A DNA stretch of 64,000 bases from Streptomyces albireticuli (GCF_002192455.1 NZ_CP021744.1:4308001-4372000), one strand, 5' to 3'. Shown: positions 44,512 through 63,092, counted from the first letter of the stretch. The notes: generated by a model from the letters alone, not told the origin. A program made the numbers and translations.

Positions 44512-44557
44512 CAGGTCAGATCGGCTGCTCACAGCCGGTCTGACCTGCTCGGTTTTT
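44512..44557 (+). terminator. Intrinsic terminator after nusG
   Basis: A 16-bp stem with one G-T pair (44512-44527 with 44532-44547) and a CTCA loop is followed by TTTTT at 44553-44557. It is a rare textbook rho-independent terminator in this GC-rich DNA. Confidence 0.92.
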
Positions 44558-44583
44558 GGCCGCAGCATGTTACCCGTTATCGT
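44556..44583 (+). promoter_or_regulatory. Candidate promoter of rplK-rplA
   Basis: TTGGCC (44556-44561) and TATCGT (44578-44583) are spaced 16 bp, directly after the nusG terminator and 65 bp before rplK. A hairpin-forming GCGCGCACTGTGCGCG follows in the leader and could be part of an L1 feedback site. Confidence 0.45.
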
Positions 44584-44647
44584 GGTGCGGTATGCCTGCG
44601 CGCACTGTGCGCGGGCAAAAAACTCTCACTAGGACCCGGAGAGAGCA

Positions 44648-45082
44648 ATGCCTCCCAAGAAGAAGAAGATCACGGGGCTTATCAAGCTCCAGATCAGCGC
44701 CGGTGCCGCCAACCCGGCCCCGCCGGTCGGCCCCGCGCTGGGCCAGCACGGCGTCAACATCATGGAGTTCTGCAAGGCCTACAACGCCGCGACCGAGTCG
44801 CAGCGTGGCATGGTCGTGCCGGTGGAGATCACGGTCTACGAGGACCGTTCCTTCACCTTCGTCACCAAGACTCCGCCGGCCGCGAAGCTGATCCTCAAGG
44901 CCGCGGGTGTGGAGAAGGGCTCCGGCGAGCCGCACACCAAGAAGGTCGCGAAGATCACCCGCGACCAGGTCCGTGACATCGCCACCACGAAGATGCCCGA
45001 CCTGAACGCCAACGACCTGGACGCCGCCGAGAAGATCATCGCCGGCACCGCCCGTTCCATGGGTGTCACGGTCGAGGGCTGA
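44648..45082 (+). CDS. rplK: 50S ribosomal protein L11
   Basis: This 144-residue protein of the GTPase-associated centre, needed for the stringent response (relC), has the proline-rich thiopeptide-binding segment ANPAPPVGPALGQHGVNIMEFC unchanged. It therefore shows no sign of thiostrepton resistance. RBS GGAGAG precedes the ATG. It is co-directional with rplA. Confidence 0.97.
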   Translation: MPPKKKKITGLIKLQISAGAANPAPPVGPALGQHGVNIMEFCKAYNAATESQRGMVVPVEITVYEDRSFTFVTKTPPAAKLILKAAGVEKGSGEPHTKKVAKITRDQVRDIATTKMPDLNANDLDAAEKIIAGTARSMGVTVEG

Positions 45083-45200
45083 CGAACGAGTTCGCGCAGT
45101 GGCCGGCCGAGCGCAGCGAGGCCGTCCGCGTAGCGAGCGAGTGAGGAAGCCCGAGCGACCAGAGCGCGGGCTGATCAGCCACCTCGCAGTAACCGTGGAA

Positions 45201-45216
45201 GGACCAGCGCTGGTCC
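45201..45216. promoter_or_regulatory. Perfect 16-bp palindrome between rplK and rplA
   Basis: GGACCAGCGCTGGTCC is exactly self-complementary and lies 34 bp upstream of rplA, inside the operon. It may be an mRNA hairpin for processing or translational control. Confidence 0.5.
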
Positions 45217-45249
45217 GCACCACGACTCCATAACCACTGAGGAGAAGCA

Positions 45250-45966
45250 GTGAAGCGCAGCAAGACTCTCCGCGCTGCGGACGCCAAGATCGAGGCGGAG
45301 CGCCTGTACGCCCCCCTCGAGGCCGTCCGTCTCGCGAAGGAAACCTCCGCCACCAAGTTCGACGCGACCGTCGAGGTTGCCATGCGTCTGGGCGTCGACC
45401 CGCGCAAGGCCGACCAGATGGTCCGTGGCACCGTGAACCTTCCGCACGGCACCGGTAAGACCGCCCGGGTCCTGGTCTTCGCGACCGGTGACCGTGCTGC
45501 GGCCGCGGAAGCCGCCGGCGCCGACATCGTCGGCTCCGACGAACTGATCGACGAGGTTGCGAAGGGCCGTCTGGACTTCGACGCCGTCGTCGCCACCCCG
45601 GACCTCATGGGCAAGGTCGGCCGCCTCGGCCGCGTGCTCGGTCCGCGTGGTCTGATGCCGAACCCGAAGACCGGCACGGTCACCCCGGACGTGGCGAAGG
45701 CTGTCACGGACATCAAGGGCGGCAAGATCGAGTTCCGCGTCGACAAGCACTCGAACCTGCACTTCATCATCGGCAAGGTGTCGTTCGATGAGGCCAAGCT
45801 GGTCGAGAACTACGCTGCGGCGCTGGAGGAGATCACCCGTCTCAAGCCCTCCGCCGCGAAGGGTCGCTACATCAAGAAGGCGGCCATGACCACGACGATG
45901 GGCCCCAGCATCCCGCTGGACTCCAACCGCACCCGCAACCTCCTCGTGGAGGACGAGAACGTCTGA
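45250..45966 (+). CDS. rplA: 50S ribosomal protein L1
   Basis: This 238-residue protein binds 23S rRNA at the L1 stalk and usually represses its own operon by binding the mRNA leader. The signature GKVGRLGRVLGPRGLMPNPKTGTVT is present. The RBS is GAGGAG before GTG. A 16-bp terminator with a U tract follows. Confidence 0.97.
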   Translation: MKRSKTLRAADAKIEAERLYAPLEAVRLAKETSATKFDATVEVAMRLGVDPRKADQMVRGTVNLPHGTGKTARVLVFATGDRAAAAEAAGADIVGSDELIDEVAKGRLDFDAVVATPDLMGKVGRLGRVLGPRGLMPNPKTGTVTPDVAKAVTDIKGGKIEFRVDKHSNLHFIIGKVSFDEAKLVENYAAALEEITRLKPSAAKGRYIKKAAMTTTMGPSIPLDSNRTRNLLVEDENV

Positions 45967-45998
45967 TCGACGTCTCGTAGCGTGTGACACACGTTGTG

Positions 45999-46039
45999 GG
46001 CCGGGCCCGCACCCTTCGGGGTGCGGGCCCGGCCTTTTT
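45999..46039 (+). terminator. Intrinsic terminator after rplA
   Basis: A perfect 16-bp stem, 45999-46014 with 46019-46034, has a TTCG tetraloop and is followed by TTTTT. Confidence 0.95.
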
Positions 46040-46230
46040 GCGTGGGGAGGGCGGCGCGGCCCTCCACGGCCCCGCAGAGGGCCGCGCGCGGGCGCTGCCC
46101 GCCCATCGCCCCGGCGGCCCGTGCCGGGGGCGGACGGCCCGGTAGCGGCTCTCCGCCGGGCCGTCGGCGGCCGTGATCCGGGCCCCGCGGCCGGGCCGCT
46201 GTGGCCTCGGTCTCCTTCCCCCGGGTCGAT

Positions 46231-46260
46231 TTGCCTGCGGGCGAACCGTTCGCGTACCTT
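46231..46260 (+). promoter_or_regulatory. rplJ-rplL promoter
   Basis: TTGCCT (46231-46236) and TACCTT (46255-46260) are spaced 18 bp, fitting the HrdB class. They lie at the edge of the conserved L10 leader. Confidence 0.6.
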
Positions 46261-46267
46261 GATGCGG

Positions 46268-46440
46268 AAGCCAAAGACCGCTGGTCGTTGCTGTGCCTTC
46301 GCAAGAAGGTGTGGTGGCCGAAGGATCCGCTAGCTGCGGGCGACCTGCGCAGGTGATTTGAGGATGAACTCCCGTGAGGACCCCTGGTCCGAATGGTCGA
46401 GTGCACGCCCCGAGCGCCTGCGCCGGGGCGTTTCGTTTTG
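46268..46440 (+). ncRNA. Ribosomal protein L10 leader with attenuator-like hairpin
   Basis: The region from CCAAAGACCGCTGGTCG onwards resembles the L10 leader, an mRNA structure bound by the L10-L7/L12 complex to repress translation. It ends in a hairpin (46405-46412 with 46424-46431) followed by TTTCGTTTT, which looks like an attenuator. The 526-bp gap between rplA and rplJ is explained by the rplA terminator, GC-rich hairpins at 46040-46200 of no clear role, the promoter and this leader. Confidence 0.7.
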
Positions 46441-46492
46441 CCCAGGTCCCTTCGCGTAGCGGTCCGAATCACCCGGAAGGAGGCCGAGGCTC

Positions 46493-47053
46493 ATGGCGAG
46501 GCCCGACAAGTCTGCTGCGGTTGCCGAGCTGACGGACAAGTTCCGCAGCTCGAACGCCGCCGTGCTGACCGAGTACCGCGGTCTCACCGTGGCGCAGCTC
46601 AAGACGCTGCGTCGTTCGCTCGGTGAGAACGCCCAGTACGCCGTGGTGAAGAACACGCTGACCAAGATCGCGGCTGGCAACGCCGGGATCACGCTGGAGG
46701 ACGAGCTTTTCGCTGGTCCGACGGCTGTTGCCTTCGTCACCGGTGACCCGGTGGAGTCGGCGAAGGGTCTTCGTGACTTCGCCAAGGACAACCCCAACCT
46801 GATCATCAAGGGCGGTGTCCTTGATGGCAAGGCGCTGTCCGCCGATGAGATCAAGAAGCTTGCGGACCTCGAGTCCCGCGAGGTTCTGCTCGCCAAGCTG
46901 GCGGGTGCCATGAAGGGCAAGCAGTCCCAGGCTGCCTCGCTCTTCCAGGCCCTGCCCTCGAAGCTGGTCCGCACCGTGGACGCGCTTCGCGACAAGGTCG
47001 AGCAGGGCGGTGCCGGTACGCCGGCTCCCGTCGAGGCCGAGGCTGCCGAGTAA
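46493..47053 (+). CDS. rplJ: 50S ribosomal protein L10
   Basis: This 186-residue stalk base protein anchors L7/L12 dimers. ARPDKSAAVAELTDKFRSSNAAVLTEYRGLTVAQLKTLR is typical. The C-terminal helix that binds L7/L12 ends with a short Pro/Ala/Glu tail. RBS AAGGAGG lies upstream. It is regulated through the leader described before it. Confidence 0.97.
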   Translation: MARPDKSAAVAELTDKFRSSNAAVLTEYRGLTVAQLKTLRRSLGENAQYAVVKNTLTKIAAGNAGITLEDELFAGPTAVAFVTGDPVESAKGLRDFAKDNPNLIIKGGVLDGKALSADEIKKLADLESREVLLAKLAGAMKGKQSQAASLFQALPSKLVRTVDALRDKVEQGGAGTPAPVEAEAAE

Positions 47054-47164
47054 TTCGGGCTCACGCCTGAACCACTCGCGCCCGTCACGGTCGCAGCGGG
47101 CCCTACGTACGCCCGCCGAAATGTACATCCGGCACCTGCCGAATTAGTGGAAGGATCGCCCATC

Positions 47165-47551
47165 ATGGCGAAGCTCACCCAGGACGAGCTGCTCGCGCAG
47201 TTCGAGGACATGACCCTCATCGACCTCGCCGCGTTCGTGAAGGCGTTCGAGGAGAAGTTCGACGTCACCGCCGCTGCCGCCGCCCCGGTCGTCATGGCCG
47301 GCGGTGTCGCCGGTGGCGCCGCCGAGGCCGCTGAGGAGCAGGACGAGTTCGACGTCATCCTCACCGCCGCCGGTGACAAGAAGATCCAGGTCATCAAGGT
47401 CGTGCGTGAGCTGACCTCCCTGGGTCTCAAGGAGGCCAAGGACCTCGTCGACGGCACCCCGAAGCCGGTCCTCGAGAAGGTCGCGAAGGACGCCGCGGAG
47501 AAGGCCGCCGAGGCCCTCAAGGGCGCCGGCGCCTCCGTCGAGGTCAAGTGA
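47165..47551 (+). CDS. rplL: 50S ribosomal protein L7/L12
   Basis: This 128-residue stalk protein recruits translation GTPases. It has the N-terminal dimer domain (LTQDELLAQFEDMTLIDLAAFVKAFEEKFDV), an Ala/Gly hinge, and the C-terminal factor-binding domain with KVVRELTSLGLKEAKDLVDGTPKPV. ATG 47165 follows GGAAGGA; an upstream GTG is not needed. Confidence 0.97.
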   Translation: MAKLTQDELLAQFEDMTLIDLAAFVKAFEEKFDVTAAAAAPVVMAGGVAGGAAEAAEEQDEFDVILTAAGDKKIQVIKVVRELTSLGLKEAKDLVDGTPKPVLEKVAKDAAEKAAEALKGAGASVEVK

Positions 47552-47584
47552 CCCGCGGAGTCTCCTGACTCCTTGTTTCACGTA

Positions 47585-47620
47585 CCAAGGGCGATCACCC
47601 ATGCGGGTGGTCGCCCTTGG
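47585..47620 (+). terminator. Terminator after rplL
   Basis: A 16-bp stem with one G-T pair (47585-47600 with 47605-47620) and an ATGC loop. It may separate rplJL from rpoBC or act as an attenuator. Confidence 0.85.
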
Positions 47621-47639
47621 GCGTTCCCGCGACGGCTTG

Positions 47640-47667
47640 TTGCCCTGAGGCCAGGGGCGAGTATGGT
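47640..47667 (+). promoter_or_regulatory. Possible upstream rpoB promoter
   Basis: TTGCCC (47640-47645) and TATGGT (47662-47667) are spaced 16 bp. It is weaker than the proximal promoter. Confidence 0.35.
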
Positions 47668-47900
47668 GATCATCGGTGTCTGCCGAGCGGGCAGCCGCTC
47701 GGCCGCCACGGGAGGCACCCGGAGGCCGAGGGGCCTTGACGAACGGCACGCCGCGCGCAATTCTCAGGGACGCGTCGCCACATCGATTCACCACCGAGGC
47801 ATGGATCGTCGGCGAAGAGGGAAGCCTTGCTCCAGGCATGAGGAACAACAGGATCCCGGAGGGAGAGATTGGTATCGCACCGGTCTCCGGAAATCCGCTC

Positions 47901-47929
47901 TGGACATCAGTGGGCCAAGTGGCTACACT
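47901..47929 (+). promoter_or_regulatory. Main rpoB-rpoC promoter
   Basis: TGGACA (47901-47906) and TACACT (47924-47929), spaced 17 bp, fit the housekeeping consensus well. The transcript would have a leader of about 150 nt with short hairpins before the TTG start. The 538-bp gap between rplL and rpoB is filled by the rplL terminator, this promoter and the leader; I see no gene. Confidence 0.75.
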
Positions 47930-48089
47930 GACCCTTTGCGCTGCCTGTTAGCTGCTCCCTGCCCGTCACCAGGGGCATGCCCACTGTCGAGCCATGCTGA
48001 TGGAAACCCGCTGAGCTGGGATTTCTCTCGTGTGCACGGAGTGGGGCCGGTACGCGCGTAGTGAGTCCGAGCCCTCGGAAGGACCCCTC

Positions 48090-51572
<3,483 letters not shown>

Positions 51573-51579
51573 CGGGTCT

Positions 51580-51608
51580 GGCGGGGGCTCCCTAGCGGAG
51601 CCCCCGCC
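51580..51608 (+). terminator. Hairpin between rpoB and rpoC
   Basis: A 12-bp stem around CTAGC lies in the 94-bp spacer. As both genes must be made together, it more likely acts in mRNA processing or partial attenuation. Confidence 0.6.
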
Positions 51609-51666
51609 GTCCCCGGACCCCCAGACCATGATGAAGACACGACCCTGAAAGAGGGATTGACGAACA

Positions 51667-55566
<3,900 letters not shown>

Positions 55567-55580
55567 GACGCGGTACGTCA

Positions 55581-55618
55581 CGCAGGGCGGTCACCTCTTC
55601 GGGGGTGGCCGCCCTGCG
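55581..55618 (+). terminator. Terminator after rpoC
   Basis: A 15-bp stem with one G-T pair, 55581-55595 with 55604-55618, has an 8-base loop. Confidence 0.88.
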
Positions 55619-55646
55619 GCGTTCCCTGCCGGGGGAGGGGGCGGGT

Positions 55647-55822
55647 GCCGCTGCGCGGGGCCTCTTCCCCACCCCGCCCCTTCCCGAACCGGGGGCGAGC
55701 CCCCGGGCCCCCGGTTCCGCGCTCCGCGCGGTGGCCTCAAGCGCCGGCCGGGCTGAAGTCAGCCCGTCCGGCGCTTGAGGACATTCGGGAAGGGGCGGGG
55801 TGGGGAAAGGCCGCGCAGCGGC
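55647..55822. repeat. 176-bp nested inverted repeat between rpoC and rpsL
   Basis: The outer arms, GCCGCTGCGCGG-type at 55647-55662 and 55809-55822, and the adjoining perfect 22-bp arms (55667-55688 with 55784-55805) enclose an inner 22-bp stem with one mismatch (55735-55756 with 55759-55780). The inner stem contains the common Streptomyces palindrome also seen at 12131-12165. A further GC hairpin lies at about 55687-55716. The layout suggests a composite of dispersed intergenic repeats. Confidence 0.85.
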
Positions 55823-55928
55823 GCCTGCGCGCGCCCCCCGCCCCCGCCGTGACCCATCGCACAACCCGGGAGCGATCTCCCGAAACCGGCTGGTAGCCAC
55901 CCGTTCGGCGGAACGGGGTACCCCTAAT

Positions 55929-55944
55929 TGCGACATACGTCGCA
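55929..55944. promoter_or_regulatory. Small inverted repeat upstream of the str promoter
   Basis: TGCGAC and GTCGCA flank ATAC, 32 bp before the -35 box. It is a possible operator. Confidence 0.35.
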
Positions 55945-55975
55945 CATCGGGTCGTCCACCGCGTGTGCATTTGTT

Positions 55976-56004
55976 TTGACCGCAGCCCATGCGGTAGGTA
56001 CGCT
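55976..56004 (+). promoter_or_regulatory. str operon (rpsL-rpsG-fusA-tuf) promoter
   Basis: TTGACC (55976-55981) and TACGCT (55999-56004) are spaced 17 bp, a close match to the HrdB consensus. It would give a leader of about 210 nt. The 656-bp gap between rpoC and rpsL thus holds a terminator, the nested repeat, this promoter and the leader. Confidence 0.75.
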
Positions 56005-56143
56005 CTGACCTTGTGCCTGGGGTGTCCCTGGGCTCTCGTGCGTGCCTTCAAACCGCGCGGGAGGCCCGGTACCGACCGGTTCCGACCGGCTCGTAGACAC
56101 CGAAATCTGCGCCTACCCGCCTCCGGCGGGGGTCTGCAGTCTT

Positions 56144-56168
56144 CGACACACCCGACCGCGTGGGTCGG
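56144..56168 (+). promoter_or_regulatory. Shared leader element, copy in the rpsL leader
   Basis: The 25 bp end in CCCGACCGCGTGGGTCGG, which forms a CCGACC/GGTCGG stem. The same 25 bp with one change occur in the rpsJ leader at 63376-63400. It is located 54 nt before rpsL and is probably an RNA element common to both operons. Confidence 0.65.
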
Positions 56169-56222
56169 TGTTTGCTCCCAGGTTAGTTTTATCGTGATCG
56201 GCACACAGAAACCGGAGAAACG

Positions 56223-56594
56223 GTGCCTACGATCCAGCAGCTGGTCCGAAAGGGCCGGCAGGACAAGGTCGAGAAGAACAAGACGCCCGCGCTCGAGGGT
56301 TCGCCCCAGCGTCGTGGCGTCTGCACGCGTGTTTTCACGACCACCCCGAAGAAGCCGAACTCGGCGCTCCGTAAGGTCGCGCGTGTGCGTCTGACCTCCG
56401 GCATCGAGGTCACCGCTTACATTCCGGGTGAGGGTCACAACCTGCAGGAGCACTCGATCGTGCTCGTGCGCGGTGGCCGTGTGAAGGACCTGCCGGGTGT
56501 TCGCTACAAGATCATCCGCGGCTCCCTCGACACGCAGGGCGTCAAGAACCGTAAGCAGGCTCGCAGCCGCTACGGCGCCAAGAAGGAGAAGTAA
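56223..56594 (+). CDS. rpsL: 30S ribosomal protein S12
   Basis: This 123-residue decoding-centre protein has TTTPKKPNSALRKVARVRL and RGGRVKDLPGVRY, the two regions where streptomycin-resistance changes occur, in wild-type form. The start is GTG. It is the first gene of the str operon. Confidence 0.98.
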   Translation: MPTIQQLVRKGRQDKVEKNKTPALEGSPQRRGVCTRVFTTTPKKPNSALRKVARVRLTSGIEVTAYIPGEGHNLQEHSIVLVRGGRVKDLPGVRYKIIRGSLDTQGVKNRKQARSRYGAKKEK

Positions 56595-56596
56595 GA

Positions 56597-57067
56597 ATGC
56601 CTCGTAAGGGCCCCGCCCCGAAGCGCCCGGTCATCATCGACCCGGTTTACGGCTCCCCCCTGGTGACGTCGCTCATCAACAAGATCCTCCTGCACGGCAA
56701 GCGCTCCACCGCCGAGCGCATCGTGTACGGCGCCATGGAGGGTCTGCGCGAGAAGACCGGTAACGACCCGGTCATCACCCTCAAGCGCGCCCTCGAGAAC
56801 GTGAAGCCGGCTCTCGAGGTCAAGTCCCGCCGCGTCGGTGGCGCCACCTACCAGGTGCCGGTCGAGGTCCGTCCGGGCCGCGCCTCCACCCTGGCGCTCC
56901 GCTGGGTCGTGGGTTACTCCCGCGCCCGTCGCGAGAAGACCATGACCGAGCGCCTCATGAACGAGCTCCTGGACGCCTCCAACGGTCTGGGCGCTGCGGT
57001 CAAGAAGCGCGAGGACACCCACAAGATGGCCGAGTCCAACAAGGCCTTCGCGCACTACCGCTGGTAG
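56597..57067 (+). CDS. rpsG: 30S ribosomal protein S7
   Basis: This 156-residue protein starts head assembly of the 30S subunit. PRKGPAPKRPVIIDPVYGSPLVTSLINKIL and the C-terminal AFAHYRW are typical. It starts two bases after the rpsL stop, with AAGGAG inside the end of rpsL. Confidence 0.98.
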   Translation: MPRKGPAPKRPVIIDPVYGSPLVTSLINKILLHGKRSTAERIVYGAMEGLREKTGNDPVITLKRALENVKPALEVKSRRVGGATYQVPVEVRPGRASTLALRWVVGYSRARREKTMTERLMNELLDASNGLGAAVKKREDTHKMAESNKAFAHYRW

Positions 57068-57106
57068 TCGCTACCCCCATCGAGATCCGAGAGAAGACTG
57101 AGCCAT

Positions 57107-59230
<2,124 letters not shown>

Positions 59231-59270
59231 TCCAGCTCCCGTCTCCACAGACGAAGCTCACGCTTTAGGC

Positions 59271-59297
59271 TTGACACCGACTGTCGGGGCATACCGC
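59271..59297 (+). promoter_or_regulatory. Candidate tuf promoter in the fusA-tuf gap
   Basis: A perfect TTGACA (59271-59276) is followed by a poor TACCGC (59292-59297) at 15 bp. Streptomyces tuf1 is known to have its own promoter in this gap besides readthrough from rpsL. A GGTTTGTGTCGGG/CCCGGC-type structure follows before the GTG. Confidence 0.5.
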
Positions 59298-59402
59298 CGC
59301 AAACCGTAAGGTTTGTGTCGGGTGCCCCGGCGGACGGCACCCCAGAAGATCACCTGGCGCCGATGAAGTAAGGCGTACAGAACCACTCCGTAGGAGGACC
59401 CA

Positions 59403-60596
<1,194 letters not shown>

Positions 60597-60616
60597 GTCC
60601 TCTTACTTGAAGGTCT

Positions 60617-60654
60617 GAAAGGGCCCGCACATCCTCGGATGTGCGGGCCCTTTC
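60617..60654 (+). terminator. Terminator after tuf
   Basis: An 18-bp perfect stem (60617-60634 with 60637-60654) with a minimal loop. It may serve both tuf and the converging PIG-L gene. Confidence 0.92.
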
Positions 60655-60699
60655 GCGTTCCCGTCGCACGGCCGGCCGTCCCGCGGGCCGGCGGCGGGC

Positions 60700-62820
60700 T
60701 CAGCTGTGCGGGACCTCCGGACGCCACAGCCACGGGCTCGCGTCCGGGCTCATGCCCGCGACACAGAGCCGGTGCCCGGCGTCCATGGCCATCGCGGCGG
60801 TGCCCACGGGCACCAGCTTCGCGTCCGCGCGGACGGTCTCGGAGTCGCCGGAGGCGTCCGTGAGCTGTATCTCGCCGTTCACCGCCCGCCCCAGCACCAT
60901 CACAGCGTCCCCGGCCCCGCGCACGGCCAGCGGGTGCGCGGCCAGCGGTCCGTAGCCGGCGAAGTCGTGCAGCTCGGTGCTGGCGACCGACTCCGAGCCC
61001 GGCGTGAGGCGGTGCACGGTGGGCTGCTCGGCCGCCGGGCCGCGGTAGACGACCGCCAGCTCGCCGTCGCCCCCGAGGGCGGCCCCGGGCAGCCCGCCGG
61101 GCTGGGGGAGGCCCTTGAGGGGCTGGTGCCGGACCGGCTGCCCGGGGGCGTCCTGGGCCCAGTGGTGGACCGTGTCGCGGCCCGTGCCGAAGACGTGCAC
61201 GCGCTGCTCGGCGTCCAGCACCGCCGTGAGGCCGTCCTGGATCTCCTGGCCGTGCAGGCTCTGCCACTTCCCCCAGCTGCCGTCGGCCTCACGGACCCGG
61301 CTGGAGACGCCCTTCCCGGCGTTGCGCACGAAGAGGTGCACCCGGCCGTCGGGGCCCGCCACGGCGGCGGGCATGCCCACCCGGCGGCCGCGGTCGGGCC
61401 GGTGCTCGGGGTTGCCGAGGCCCTGCCAGGCCTTGAAGGGGCCGTCGGGGGAGCGCTGCTCCAGCACCACGATCTCGCGGGTGTCGGGGCGGCCCCGGCC
61501 CTCCAGGGCGGAGAACCGCAGGGCGAACAGCAGCCGGCGCCCCTCGGAGTCCCGGACGGAGGCGAGGGCGGGGGCCAGCGGGCCGCCGCCGAGGTTCTGC
61601 GGCTCGCCCCAGCGGCCGCTGCCGGGGGAGGTCTCCGCCCAGCGGACGGCCTGGGTGCCGAGCACGCCGTAGGCCTCCAGGCGGCCGGCCTTGTCGGTGC
61701 CGGGGGCCGCGGCCGGGCCCTCGTAGCGGTAGTGGGTGGAGCGGATCCAGCCCTTGCGGTTCTTCATCGGGCGGTCGCCGCCCTGGCCGTAGTCGCCGCA
61801 GCCCGCGGGGTTGTCGCAGTCCCAGGACGGGTCGCCGCCGTAGGCCTCGACCAGGCGGTGCTTCTGCTCCACGACCTCGGGCGGCAGATTGTGCGGCCAG
61901 CGCTGGTTGTAATAGCCACGGAAGGCCGTGGTGACGAAGCGCGGCGGGTGGCCGTCGCGCTCGGTGCTGTCGGCCACCCACTGGGAGAGCGCCTTCCAGG
62001 TGAAGAGCGCGGTCGGGGTGTGGTCGCGGTGGTCGGAGCAGGCCCCGTAGTCGTTGTCCTTGGGGTGGGTGGCGTCGTGGACCTGGTAGTCGGGGTCCGG
62101 ATCCATCGTGTGGACCACGGTCGGCTTGAACCGGTCCATGAGCGTGGCCAGCGTGTCCACCAGGGTGTCGTGCCGGTACGTGCTGCTGGTGGTGCACGGC
62201 GAGCCGGTGGCGACCAGGGACTGCATGGCGCCCGCGGGGCGCTCCCAGAGCAGCGGCAGGCGCATGTCGCCGGCCGAGAGCATGGCGATGTTGAGGAACA
62301 CCAGCTGGGCCTTGCGGGCGCCGTTGACCAGCTCGTTCGTCTCCGCCTTCACCCCGCCGCCCAGGTCCAGGACGGACTTCTTCCAGGGCGCGAACCGGTC
62401 CAGGCCCAGCATCTCGGCGTAGGCCTGGCGCAGGCCCTGGTGGCGCGCGGAGGAGTAGGCGGCCTTGTCGGGCTTGCCCTTGGGCATGCCCTCGATCCAG
62501 TTCTGGCCCACGGCCTCACCGGCCGTGACGTAGACGGACACGACGGGCACCCCGGCGTGCACGATGTGCTCCGCGTCGGGGTTCATGAAGTACAGGTCGT
62601 CGTCCGGGTGGGCCATCACCTGGAGCAGCAGGGAGGCCTTGGCGTTGTTGAACGACTGCGTCGCACGGGGGTCCACGGCCCTTATGGGGACGCTGGGGGA
62701 GGCCTTGGGCTTGCCGGAGCCGCCCCCGCCCGAGCAGCCCGCGGCCAGGGCCGCCGAGCCGGCGACGAGGCCCGCGAGCGCGGCCCGGCGGGATATCACC
62801 ATGCGCTGTGAGATGTTCAA
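60700..62820 (-). CDS. Secreted PIG-L family deacetylase lipoprotein with C-terminal beta-propeller-like domain
   Basis: This 706-residue exported protein has twin arginines in ISRRAALAG followed by the lipobox LAAGC, with Cys29 lipidated, so it is likely a Tat-exported lipoprotein. Residues about 64-330 are a PIG-L/LmbE metal-dependent deacetylase domain, with AHPDDD (70-75) and HRDH (264-267). Residues about 380-700 carry repeated strands such as PAAVAGPDGRVHLFVRNAGKG, AVLDAEQRVHVFGTGRDTV and AALGGDGELAVVYRG, like a sugar-binding beta-propeller. The substrate is probably an extracellular amino-sugar polymer or glycoconjugate (inferred). TTG 62820 with GGAG is used; ATG 62802 is possible. 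Confidence 0.85.
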   Translation of the reverse strand: MNISQRMVISRRAALAGLVAGSAALAAGCSGGGGSGKPKASPSVPIRAVDPRATQSFNNAKASLLLQVMAHPDDDLYFMNPDAEHIVHAGVPVVSVYVTAGEAVGQNWIEGMPKGKPDKAAYSSARHQGLRQAYAEMLGLDRFAPWKKSVLDLGGGVKAETNELVNGARKAQLVFLNIAMLSAGDMRLPLLWERPAGAMQSLVATGSPCTTSSTYRHDTLVDTLATLMDRFKPTVVHTMDPDPDYQVHDATHPKDNDYGACSDHRDHTPTALFTWKALSQWVADSTERDGHPPRFVTTAFRGYYNQRWPHNLPPEVVEQKHRLVEAYGGDPSWDCDNPAGCGDYGQGGDRPMKNRKGWIRSTHYRYEGPAAAPGTDKAGRLEAYGVLGTQAVRWAETSPGSGRWGEPQNLGGGPLAPALASVRDSEGRRLLFALRFSALEGRGRPDTREIVVLEQRSPDGPFKAWQGLGNPEHRPDRGRRVGMPAAVAGPDGRVHLFVRNAGKGVSSRVREADGSWGKWQSLHGQEIQDGLTAVLDAEQRVHVFGTGRDTVHHWAQDAPGQPVRHQPLKGLPQPGGLPGAALGGDGELAVVYRGPAAEQPTVHRLTPGSESVASTELHDFAGYGPLAAHPLAVRGAGDAVMVLGRAVNGEIQLTDASGDSETVRADAKLVPVGTAAMAMDAGHRLCVAGMSPDASPWLWRPEVPHS

Positions 62821-63092
62821 CTACATGACTCCGTCCCGTTGTGCACACGCAGTCCCCGGCTGTCCCGGCGTGATAGGGGACGACGGGGGCCTCGCGTCGG
62901 TTGCCCAAGACCACGGCAAACCACGGCAAGGGTGGGTAAGGACCGCCGGGGGATGAGCGACCCGGGCGAACCTAGGAGGATAGAGCGACGGACGAGGCGC
63001 AGGACAACTGGAGCTGGCTGGTGTAAACGGTGCGGGCTGCTGTGCAGCCTGGATCACTGCGACCATAGTGTCCTGTATGTCGGCGGGGTGGT
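62821..63092. other. Intergenic region between the PIG-L gene and the S10 promoter
   Basis: This is the first part of a 654-bp gene-free interval. It holds the upstream region of the PIG-L gene and a 47-codon reading frame (62953-63096) that I do not believe. No other feature is clear. Confidence 0.4.

Noticed and set aside
48030..48089. Longer RpoB N-terminus starting at GTG 48030
   Set aside because: The extra residues are not like known RpoB; TTG 48090 has a good ribosome binding site and gives the expected residue numbering.
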